From the NCBI GenBank assembly GCA_963678465.1, contig OY782858.1:1-64000 (forward strand): a stretch of 64,000 nt of DNA, written 5' to 3'. Of the stretch, positions 33,571 through 41,504 are shown one piece after another (the first letter of the stretch is position 1; each line of letters starts with the position of its first letter). The notes beneath the pieces are model-generated. The model saw only the letters and a program-made list of their open reading frames with translations. It made no database searches and was not told where the DNA came from. This DNA is from Paludibacter sp963678465 (GTDB taxonomy: Bacteria; Bacteroidota; Bacteroidia; Bacteroidales; Paludibacteraceae). The translations under genes were made by a program, and so were the position numbers.

Positions 33571-36459
33571 TTATTTGATTAATATTTTTGAGATTGAGTT
33601 ATTTTCTCCGTTATCAACTTTCAGGATATAAAGCCCTTTTTCTTTGATTTCAAATGATTTAGAATTTGTTGTCATTATCTCTTTTCCTAAAGCTGTATAA
33701 ACTACTGTTTTGGTATTTTTCTCTGAATTTATTGAAATATTATTTCCTGCAATTTTTATATCGATGCCAGAAGTTGAGTTTTGAGGGTTTGTACCTGTTA
33801 ACAAATTTGCTAATACTTCATCTATAAATGACAGTATTTCATTTTCCATTTGAGTATTATATGCATCTGTAAAACCGCCATGACCACCATTTGGAACAGT
33901 GGTGAATTTGCTTTTTACACTTGCAGTCTGTAATGCGGCATACAACGTCACCGATTGGTTATAGGGAATTGTAGGATCAGCATCCCCGTGAATTATATAT
34001 GTTGGTGGTGTATTTGAATTTACATATTCTATTGGCGATAATGAATTTAAAAAAGCCTGATCGCTAAACCGTTGGCCGGTCCATGCAATCAATGAACTAT
34101 AAGTCATAAGTTGCGTGAAATCGCAAGGGCCATATTTGTCAATTACTGCCAGAATTTTAATTGGATTCGGATATTGCACGCAGTCGTTGTCGTAGATTCG
34201 GTTATTTTGCAGATAGCCACCCATCAACGCTAAATGACCACCGGCTGAACCGCCTTGAAAAATAACCTTGTTTACGTCGATATTCCATTCCTGGGCATGA
34301 TTGAGGACATAGTTTAAAGCTCCGCGAACATCTTCGACACAGGCAGGAGCAAGTGCTTCGCCTCTTAAACGATATTCCACATTTACTACGGCATAATCCC
34401 GGTTGAAGTACATGTTAAAACCACCTTGTTCTTCTTTGAAACCGCCGCTCCAGCCCCCACCGTGCATGTTGATAACAACAGGAACAGGAGTTGTTGCATT
34501 TGTTGGATAATATACATCCATTCGGGTATTAGTGCTATTTACATTTTTGTAAACAACATCAATTAATCCGGTATAATTTGAAGGATACACAACAGATTTC
34601 AATGTTTGGAAATTTATTGAAATAGCTTTTGAAGTATTCGCAACGTTGCCTGCTTCGGTAAAAGCACCTGCACTTATTATGAAAGTGTAATTTTTATTTG
34701 ACCCGGGTATGTTTTCGAGGTTAACCGGTACAGATACAATGTTTTGGTTTATGGTGCAAGAGCTCAGAGGAATAGCCACATCGTTTAACAAAATATTTCC
34801 ACTTGCTTTTTCCACATATTTGTTGAAAGTAAGTGTGATTGTTTTTTTTAGGTTTGCAAAGCAAACCTCGTCTTGAGAAGGTGATGAAGAGCGTAATGTA
34901 AGTTCGGTTGCTTCCTGATAAGTACGGGTTAGAATCTTATAAACATACAAACCGCTCCCCGTATTGTTAGCGATACGAAGTTTTGTTATTGAGTTTCGAA
35001 GGACCGGAATTACATAAATACTATCCGGAGATTTTCGGGTAGTATATGTACCAATAATCTCCCAGTTCGATCCCACAAGTTCTTCTAGTCTGAAACTCAT
35101 TGCATCCGATCCTGTTGCTGCATGAATTTCTACTTCGCCCACAGTAGTTAGTGCAGGAAATTCGATAACTGCACCTTCGGAACTTTTTCCCATCAAAATA
35201 CGATTTGTGTGCTTTTCTCCTGTGTCGCAAGTTACTGTGCCCGTATATAAATATGTTTTAACAAGATTAAATCCATTGATGGTAGAAGATGGATAACTTC
35301 CGGATGGGTAAGATGTAGTCGCAATAGGTCCCCATGTTCCATCGCCAAAATCAGTTGTGAACTTATCAATTGAGTTGGTTCCTAAAGTAGAAAATGCAGT
35401 TGATGCCTCCGATAGATCAGAGTCACTGAAGTCTGTTCCGTTTCCTTTTGCTATAACTTTATATGTGTAAGATGTTCCTTCTGTCAATCCGGTGATTTCG
35501 AGACTTGAAGCGGTTTGTCCAGACGCATTCGATGTTTTGACTAAAGTAGTTCCCTGATAAACCATTACATCATAGCCTATAGCGTTAGCAACAGGAGTCC
35601 AGTTGGCAGTGAATCCATTTGCTGTTATTAATGATGCCGCCCCAACGGTTGGAGTGGCAAGAAGAGCCGCTGTTGACTGCGCAGCAACAGCCTCATTCCA
35701 GGTACTTGAAACTCTGATTCCGCTTATCTTATATACTGTTTTTGTGTTTCCATTTGTTTTTACCTCAATGCCCTGTAGCGATGTTTTTGCACTACTTGTT
35801 GATGTCGCATCAGAAGCCTCAGCTGTAGGCTCTGTTGCACTACCAATTACCGGATTGATATATAAATAAGAGATTTGAGTTGCCAGATCATATTTTAAAA
35901 CAATAAAAAATACATTTGATTTGTTGTCTTCCATTGAAAACTCAGTTGTACCCCACTTAATATCAGCACTACCTGAGCTACCTCTGGTGGTTCCGAATCT
36001 AAAATGAGTCGCATCGTTTGGAGCCAAAGCTTTACCAACATAAACTGATACACCTGAAGTTGAGGATGTACCTGTCATTAAAAAGATTGGGGCATTCGAT
36101 TGGGTATTTAGTATGCCATTAGGCGAGTATAAAAACGAAGCGTAGACTGTTCCGGTTGAGATCGGACTACTGTTAAAAGGCTTGAAATTGTAATAATTTG
36201 TTGCACCATAAGGACTTTGGTAATCGCAGGTCAGGCTTTTGCCCACACCTGATAGAAAGGGGATACCTCCGGTGTTTGAGTAAGTCAATGCAGTGGCATC
36301 GACCATGAAGTCGCTACTCCAGCTTCCTATAGTGCCGGCAGCAGTCCAGTTTGGTTTTAGGGTTCCAATGTCATAGTTAAATGTTTCATCCAAATAAATA
36401 GTTGCATTTACCCCAAAGGTGAAAATTAGTAATGTCAGGAATAATGTAATTTTTTTCAT
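33571..36459 (-). CDS. Multidomain secreted carbohydrate esterase with T9SS tag
   Basis: 962 residues. Order: signal peptide (1-20), beta-sandwich module shared with the 29727 gene (about 20-260), FN3 (about 268-357), a second unassigned beta module (about 365-515), an Ig-like domain (about 522-620), an alpha/beta-hydrolase esterase (about 625-885) and a type IX sorting domain (about 895-962). The esterase shows the HGGGW oxyanion block, Ser738 (GGSAGGH), Asp828 and His860. Its catalytic part is a paralogue of the 39561 protein. Probably surface deacetylation or de-esterification. Confidence 0.82.
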   Translation of the reverse strand: MKKITLFLTLLIFTFGVNATIYLDETFNYDIGTLKPNWTAAGTIGSWSSDFMVDATALTYSNTGGIPFLSGVGKSLTCDYQSPYGATNYYNFKPFNSSPISTGTVYASFLYSPNGILNTQSNAPIFLMTGTSSTSGVSVYVGKALAPNDATHFRFGTTRGSSGSADIKWGTTEFSMEDNKSNVFFIVLKYDLATQISYLYINPVIGSATEPTAEASDATSTSSAKTSLQGIEVKTNGNTKTVYKISGIRVSSTWNEAVAAQSTAALLATPTVGAASLITANGFTANWTPVANAIGYDVMVYQGTTLVKTSNASGQTASSLEITGLTEGTSYTYKVIAKGNGTDFSDSDLSEASTAFSTLGTNSIDKFTTDFGDGTWGPIATTSYPSGSYPSSTINGFNLVKTYLYTGTVTCDTGEKHTNRILMGKSSEGAVIEFPALTTVGEVEIHAATGSDAMSFRLEELVGSNWEIIGTYTTRKSPDSIYVIPVLRNSITKLRIANNTGSGLYVYKILTRTYQEATELTLRSSSPSQDEVCFANLKKTITLTFNKYVEKASGNILLNDVAIPLSSCTINQNIVSVPVNLENIPGSNKNYTFIISAGAFTEAGNVANTSKAISINFQTLKSVVYPSNYTGLIDVVYKNVNSTNTRMDVYYPTNATTPVPVVINMHGGGWSGGFKEEQGGFNMYFNRDYAVVNVEYRLRGEALAPACVEDVRGALNYVLNHAQEWNIDVNKVIFQGGSAGGHLALMGGYLQNNRIYDNDCVQYPNPIKILAVIDKYGPCDFTQLMTYSSLIAWTGQRFSDQAFLNSLSPIEYVNSNTPPTYIIHGDADPTIPYNQSVTLYAALQTASVKSKFTTVPNGGHGGFTDAYNTQMENEILSFIDEVLANLLTGTNPQNSTSGIDIKIAGNNISINSEKNTKTVVYTALGKEIMTTNSKSFEIKEKGLYILKVDNGENNSISKILIK

Positions 36460-36479
36460 GATATTTTTTTATAGAATTT

Positions 36480-39416
36480 TTATTTCGAAATTAATTTGAA
36501 AGATTGTTTTTCCAGATTTGATTCTATGATACAGAAAAAAAGTCCTGTTTTCCTGAGTTCTATATCATACTTGTATAATCCGCTATTCTGCAGTATATTT
36601 TCGGTCGAAATGAGTTTGCCGGTAGCATTAAATAATTTTATTGTAATCGGACCTTCGGTATTTGACTGAAAAGTAATTTGTGTTTTTCCTACAAATGGAT
36701 TTGGACTTATTGTAATTTTGTTTGTTGGTAGTGTGTGAACTGAAGTAGTAACAGTTGTTTCGTACGCGTAGTTTTCGGGAGCGGTAGGTCCAGCGTGTAG
36801 TTCATTCAACGGGCCATTTACAATCTCATCAACAGCGTTAAACTCATCAGCTCCAATGTCGCGTATGCCCACTTTTGCTTGTCCTTCTGCATCGTTGAGT
36901 ACAGTTTCATAACCGATAGAGGCATTTATGGCAGGACTTTCTGGTGTAAGCTTGTAGGTTTCAAACGGAGTTTTGTAATCACAATTCGAGCTATAAGTCC
37001 TGCATTTTGTTTTTTCTAATTGAGGATTTATTGTTTTTATCTGCGCTTCACTCATTCCTGCTAATCCAAGTGTAGAAATTCCGGTGGAATACATAATATT
37101 GCTACTGAAACTAACTCCTGCTAATGAATTGTTGCTGAAAGATTTTATAATTGGATTTTCATTGTTTATTACAATATTATTTGCAATCATGTTGTTTTTA
37201 GGGGCTAATCCATAGGCTCCATTATTGTCAAAACCAATCTCAATATCTGATTTGTTATTGACGAGTGTATTGTAAGCAAACAGATTATTCTCTGGTAAAA
37301 AATGACTTGAATTACTTGTAGAATTATTTGTGACATCGCCGTTGGTGATCACACAAGCGGCATCCCATTTGCTTCCGGTTAGGCCTTCGAAGTAGTTATT
37401 TATGATTTTGTGATTCAAACCATAAATACGAACTCCACCGCAACCAATCGTATTTGTTTCAAATGTGGAGGTTTTCCCTTCGCCAAAGAAATAATTTCCT
37501 TCAACGACACTATTGTTGCCCTGGCGTAAACACACAGTTCCTACACAACGTCGAAAAGTGTTGTTTCTAACAGTATCTTTACAACTTTTTACAGAAACAA
37601 TTTCAGGGTCGCCATCGCAATCTTCGAAAAGGTTATTTTCGACAACTGTAAATGCATCCAATTTACATAAATCGCTTACTCCAATACGTATAGTTTCTTT
37701 CTCGTTTGCCATTCTTGGTGTGTTATTTCTGAAAATATTGTGATCGATACGGTCGTGTTGCGAAATAGCAGGAACGGTGCCATGGCTACCATCGATCACT
37801 AACCATGCTCCTGAGTCATATTTGCCATCGAATAAATTGTGGTCGAACCGATTGTGATGACTATTGCAAACCTCATTTGCCCAAACATCGCCAACGGTTA
37901 TCCATTTAGATGTTTGTCCTTCCACGAGCGTTTTCATCTTTAGCCAGTTGCGTGTAATGCGTACATAACTACAGCCTTCCATCTTGAAAATAGTGCTCAT
38001 TGGCTCAATATCGATATCGAAGCCTTCGAAAGTAACATAACTTATAGCTGATAAAGTAAAAGTAGATGAACCGGTTATTCTGGCTCCGTGTAAATTGGCC
38101 GATTTAATGATTATCGGTTTTAATCCTGAACCACCACGATTTATTTTTACGCTTCCAAGCGCATAATTGCCATCCAAAACAAGGATGGTATCGCCCGGAT
38201 TCATGTTAGCCAGGGCATCTTTAAACTGAGCCACCGTGTTTACAATTCTTTTCGAAGATGAAACCTGAATTTCAGAAACTACTGCTCCGATATTCATATT
38301 GTTATTTACCACAAAAGATAAAGGATTGGTTGTTCCCGTTAAATCTCCGTTCCAACCTGTGAATTGATAGCCGGATTGAACGGTGATTTGTACTGTAACA
38401 GATGTTCCGTTGTAATAATTTGTTTGTTGAGGTTGAAGTGTAATATTTCCCCCAACAGGTTGATTAATTGTAATGCTCGACTGAGTAGGTGGGTTTTGTG
38501 GATCAATGATAACTGTAGCGCCAATTGTCATATTACCATTGACGGTAAATGTTTTCGGATTTTCAGTTCCTGATAAATCGCCAGACCAACCGCTAAAAAT
38601 ATAGTGTTCTGGTACAGAAATACTTGCCGATAACTGATCATTCAACTGATATGCTGTTTTTGCTGGAGAAAGCGTTATTGTTCCAAATGCAGGTTGAGTA
38701 ACGACGATAGTTCTATCGGTTGAAGATGTCTGAAATGCAATGTCAGCAATAGGAGTGGAGCTAATATAAATATTTTCAACGGCCACATCACATATTCCAC
38801 TGCCCATTGAGAAACGTATTGCGTGAAAATCAAATGTTGTTGCTGAATTTCGTATTTCTCTGAATGTAAATAGTTTATTCTGAATTACTCCATTTATTGC
38901 AAGCTGATACTTCCCAGCCCCATTGTCGATTTTTATCGAAATACGCGTCCATGTATCTGTGGTGTAAGTTGGTTGAGTTGCCCAACCTGCAGTCCCATCG
39001 TATATCTTAATTTTGCCTGTATTCAAAAAGTCGAGCATAAAACTCCGATGGGTATTTGTACCTAAATCATAACCGGTGATTGAAAACGATGCTGTCGGCA
39101 ACGACTTTAGTTTAATCCAGAAATCTATATACACGTCGCCTGCAAGCGCTGTTGTGTTAGTTGCAAATGAAGTATGGTCAACCTGTAGTGTGGTGGATGC
39201 AGTCGAAAGTTTCAGTGCTTGCGATCCTTCTTTTATATAGTCCGCAGTTGTTACTATTTCTCCTGAGCCGGATGTTACTTTCCAGCTATTCTTGTTGTGA
39301 ATACTGCCGACAGAATAGTTATCAATACTTTCGAAGGAAGTATTGATAAGTGTTTGGGTAGTTGCGGGCAACAACAAAGTAAATAAGAGTAATACTGTCA
39401 GGTATACTTTTTTCAT
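36480..39416 (-). CDS. PL6 lyase with N-terminal beta-sandwich and two InlB-like repeats, T9SS tag
   Basis: 978 residues. Signal peptide (1-21), a LamG-like domain (about 25-220), two divergent InlB-type repeats with the FSGWSGDLSGTENP and FTGWNGDLTGTTNP cores (about 233-305 and 313-382), a PL6 beta-helix (about 388-860) and a type IX sorting domain. Catalytic Lys610 (VSVKSC) and Arg631 keep the 21-residue spacing, but the usual RHG is RQG here, so specificity or rate may differ. First gene of block B, behind a paired operator. Confidence 0.85.
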   Translation of the reverse strand: MKKVYLTVLLLFTLLLPATTQTLINTSFESIDNYSVGSIHNKNSWKVTSGSGEIVTTADYIKEGSQALKLSTASTTLQVDHTSFATNTTALAGDVYIDFWIKLKSLPTASFSITGYDLGTNTHRSFMLDFLNTGKIKIYDGTAGWATQPTYTTDTWTRISIKIDNGAGKYQLAINGVIQNKLFTFREIRNSATTFDFHAIRFSMGSGICDVAVENIYISSTPIADIAFQTSSTDRTIVVTQPAFGTITLSPAKTAYQLNDQLSASISVPEHYIFSGWSGDLSGTENPKTFTVNGNMTIGATVIIDPQNPPTQSSITINQPVGGNITLQPQQTNYYNGTSVTVQITVQSGYQFTGWNGDLTGTTNPLSFVVNNNMNIGAVVSEIQVSSSKRIVNTVAQFKDALANMNPGDTILVLDGNYALGSVKINRGGSGLKPIIIKSANLHGARITGSSTFTLSAISYVTFEGFDIDIEPMSTIFKMEGCSYVRITRNWLKMKTLVEGQTSKWITVGDVWANEVCNSHHNRFDHNLFDGKYDSGAWLVIDGSHGTVPAISQHDRIDHNIFRNNTPRMANEKETIRIGVSDLCKLDAFTVVENNLFEDCDGDPEIVSVKSCKDTVRNNTFRRCVGTVCLRQGNNSVVEGNYFFGEGKTSTFETNTIGCGGVRIYGLNHKIINNYFEGLTGSKWDAACVITNGDVTNNSTSNSSHFLPENNLFAYNTLVNNKSDIEIGFDNNGAYGLAPKNNMIANNIVINNENPIIKSFSNNSLAGVSFSSNIMYSTGISTLGLAGMSEAQIKTINPQLEKTKCRTYSSNCDYKTPFETYKLTPESPAINASIGYETVLNDAEGQAKVGIRDIGADEFNAVDEIVNGPLNELHAGPTAPENYAYETTVTTSVHTLPTNKITISPNPFVGKTQITFQSNTEGPITIKLFNATGKLISTENILQNSGLYKYDIELRKTGLFFCIIESNLEKQSFKLISK

Positions 39417-39430
39417 TTAATATAGTATTT

Positions 39431-39442
39431 TTGGTCAACCAA
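39431..39442. promoter_or_regulatory. Putative GntR operator B1
   Basis: TTGGTCAACCAA, identical to the D1 site upstream of susC. The centre is 16 bp from B2. Confidence 0.72.
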
Positions 39443-39446
39443 TTTA

Positions 39447-39458
39447 TTGGTCGACCAA
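39447..39458. promoter_or_regulatory. Putative GntR operator B2
   Basis: TTGGTCGACCAA, a perfect 12-bp palindrome, overlapping the last 3 bases of the -7 element of the block B promoter. Confidence 0.75.
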
Positions 39459-39482
39459 AAATACTATATCTATTTACAACAA
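39456..39482 (-). promoter_or_regulatory. Candidate promoter of PUL block B
   Basis: The minus strand reads TATTTTTG at 39456-39463. A TTG at 39480-39482 is 16 bp upstream, shorter than the usual 19, so the -33 part is weak. Confidence 0.55.
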
Positions 39483-39530
39483 AAAAATTATTTTCTATTT
39501 ATTTTTCAAAACATGTTGTAAAACATAAAA

Positions 39531-39542
39531 CTGGTTGACCAG
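39531..39542. promoter_or_regulatory. Variant operator B3
   Basis: CTGGTTGACCAG keeps the palindrome with C/G in place of the outer T/A. Its centre is 84 bp (eight helical turns) from B2. A half-site TTGGT follows at 39547. Confidence 0.45.
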
Positions 39543-39560
39543 TTTGTTGGTTTGCATATT

Positions 39561-40442
39561 TCAAAATAATTTAATTGTTTTCAGAAATTCAAAAAGAGCT
39601 TTATTGATTTCCGATTTCTTATCCTGATCGAAACCGCCGTGTTTCCCTCCTTCGACTGTAATAAATTTATTGTAAACACCAACTTCGTTGAGTTTTTGCT
39701 GAAGTATAACTGACTGTTCGTAAGGAACAATCGGATCAGCATTTCCGTGTACAATAAAAACGGGAGGGCTAGATTTTTTTATATGTGTAACGGGCGAAAC
39801 GGATGCCCGAAACTCCAAATCTCCCGCTTTATCGCCCAGCCAACGCGTCAGTGATTTGAATTGACTCATTTCTGAATTTAAGTCGCTAAAGTCGGTGGGA
39901 GCGTAATTACTAATGATGGCTGCCACACGCATATCGGTTTTTTCAGTACAGTTTTTATCAAAACGGTTGTCGTTTTCGAGCAATCCGCCCATTAAAGCCA
40001 AATGTGCACCTGCTGAACCGCCTGAGATTATAATTTTATCCGAATTGATATTCAATTGTTTGGCGTGAGTTTTAATATAGTTGATCGCACAACGGATATC
40101 TTCGATAGCTGCCGGAGCTGGAGCGACCTGCACCAAACGGTATTCCACATTGGCCACAGCAAATCCGGCTTTAAAGTACGAACTGAAACCACTTTGGCTT
40201 TCTTTTGTGCCGTGATTCCAACCACCTCCGTGAATATGCAATACAATAGGGGTGGGCTTTTCGCTTGAAGGGTTAAAATATAAATCAATACGTCCGTTCC
40301 AATCCTTTACGGTTGTGTAAACCTCATCGATTTTCGATTGATAATGTTCCGGAAATTGTACTTTTTTGATCTCTGTTGTTTGTGCGAAGCAGATAATACA
40401 AGAAAAGAAAAACAGAGTTGTAAGAATTAATTTTGCTTTCAT
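39561..40442 (-). CDS. Secreted alpha/beta-hydrolase esterase (BD-FAE-like)
   Basis: 293 residues with a signal peptide (about 1-20). HGGGW at 71-75, nucleophile Ser143 (GGSAGAHLA), Asp236 (HGNADPIVP) and His268 (GGKHGGF). It closely parallels the catalytic domain of the 33571 protein but lacks the extra modules and the sorting tag, so it is likely periplasmic. Probable deacetylase or other ester hydrolase. Last gene of block C. Confidence 0.82.
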   Translation of the reverse strand: MKAKLILTTLFFFSCIICFAQTTEIKKVQFPEHYQSKIDEVYTTVKDWNGRIDLYFNPSSEKPTPIVLHIHGGGWNHGTKESQSGFSSYFKAGFAVANVEYRLVQVAPAPAAIEDIRCAINYIKTHAKQLNINSDKIIISGGSAGAHLALMGGLLENDNRFDKNCTEKTDMRVAAIISNYAPTDFSDLNSEMSQFKSLTRWLGDKAGDLEFRASVSPVTHIKKSSPPVFIVHGNADPIVPYEQSVILQQKLNEVGVYNKFITVEGGKHGGFDQDKKSEINKALFEFLKTIKLF

Positions 40443-40526
40443 TAGTGTTTTTTTTATCAGTGAACTTCAATTGTTTAAACAATATCTTTGGCCTTTATTT
40501 TGCGTGTAATGAGTGATTTAGCTTTT

Positions 40527-41486
40527 TTATGATTCATTCCAAAGTTCCCGTATTTTAATTAAATCTTTTATCATTGCATCGTAAACGATCTGCGGATCAA
40601 CTGAAATAGTTCGGTTACCCTTTTCGGCACCTCCTAAATCATATTCGCAATGTAGTGAAACCGGAACCTTAATATTGTATTGTTTCAACAGACGAAAGAA
40701 TTTTTTGAAATTCACCATTCCTTCGCCAATAGGTACATTCACTACTTGCCATTTTCCGTTCACCATTTCCCACTTATAATCTTTTACAACTATGGTTTTT
40801 ATTTGTGAATGAATCAATTCCAATCCGTTCACCCATGAAAATGCTCCTTCTACCATAGCGTGCCGTATGTCATATTGTGCTCCGAAATACTGTTGATCTG
40901 CTGACTTCAGAATGTGATATACTTCCCATAAAGAGCCTCCCACTAAATTTCCGGCATGATTTTGATAACAGCCTACAATGTCAAGCTCTTTATTAAAAGC
41001 ACTTAATTGTTTTATTTGTTGGGCATACATATCCAGCGATGCAGGAAGTGTTTTTCCTTCAGGATATTTATACCAAGCCGGGCGATAGTATTTAATTCCA
41101 CATTCAGATGCCGCTCGTAAAATGTCGCGATCCCGGGAGTTGTTGACATTCTCGATTGTTGTTGATATCATGACTACTTTCGTGCCGCCTTTACGAATTT
41201 CGGCAACCGCTTTTGGTAAATCTGTTATAACTGTTGCCGGTTCCACATGTCCACCTGTACGTACTGTGAGATCAATGCCATCAAACCCCATTTCAGCTAC
41301 TTTCTTGCCCAAAGTTTCGTAATCTAAAAACTGAAGATGTTTGGAGAAAATGCACACTTCAAGTTGATCACTATTTTGGTTTTCAATTGATTGTGCTGCT
41401 GTTTTTGAACTTGTGTTGCAAAATATGATTGCAAATAGTAAAGCAATAACTTTTGTATCGATTTTTTTGGGAGAACGTATTTTCAT
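40527..41486 (-). CDS. Exported sugar phosphate isomerase/epimerase-like TIM barrel
   Basis: 319 residues with a membrane-spanning signal sequence (about 12-33). The mature part matches the xylose-isomerase-like/AP-endonuclease-2 barrel: GFDGIDLTVRTGGHVEP, IVGCYQNHAGN, AQYDIRHAMVEG and VSLHCEYDLGG supply metal-binding His, Asp and Glu candidates. The usual cytoplasmic sugar isomerases have no export signal, so the substrate may be a periplasmic sugar. It lies 18 bp after GH2 and 84 bp before the esterase. Function not established. Confidence 0.7.
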   Translation of the reverse strand: MKIRSPKKIDTKVIALLFAIIFCNTSSKTAAQSIENQNSDQLEVCIFSKHLQFLDYETLGKKVAEMGFDGIDLTVRTGGHVEPATVITDLPKAVAEIRKGGTKVVMISTTIENVNNSRDRDILRAASECGIKYYRPAWYKYPEGKTLPASLDMYAQQIKQLSAFNKELDIVGCYQNHAGNLVGGSLWEVYHILKSADQQYFGAQYDIRHAMVEGAFSWVNGLELIHSQIKTIVVKDYKWEMVNGKWQVVNVPIGEGMVNFKKFFRLLKQYNIKVPVSLHCEYDLGGAEKGNRTISVDPQIVYDAMIKDLIKIRELWNES

Positions 41487-41504
41487 TACATATAGATTTA
41501 AAAA

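Larger units (their letters stand above)
39421..39468. repeat. Near-perfect inverted repeat carrying two operators
   Basis: Arms 39421-39443 and 39446-39468 pair over 23 bp with a single mismatch and a 2-bp centre. The repeat embeds operators B1 and B2. It starts 4 bp upstream of the ATG at 39416. Confidence 0.8.

Noticed and set aside
37513..37743. Plus-strand frames over the PL6 and esterase genes
   Set aside because: They are antisense shadows of conserved minus-strand lyase and esterase domains.
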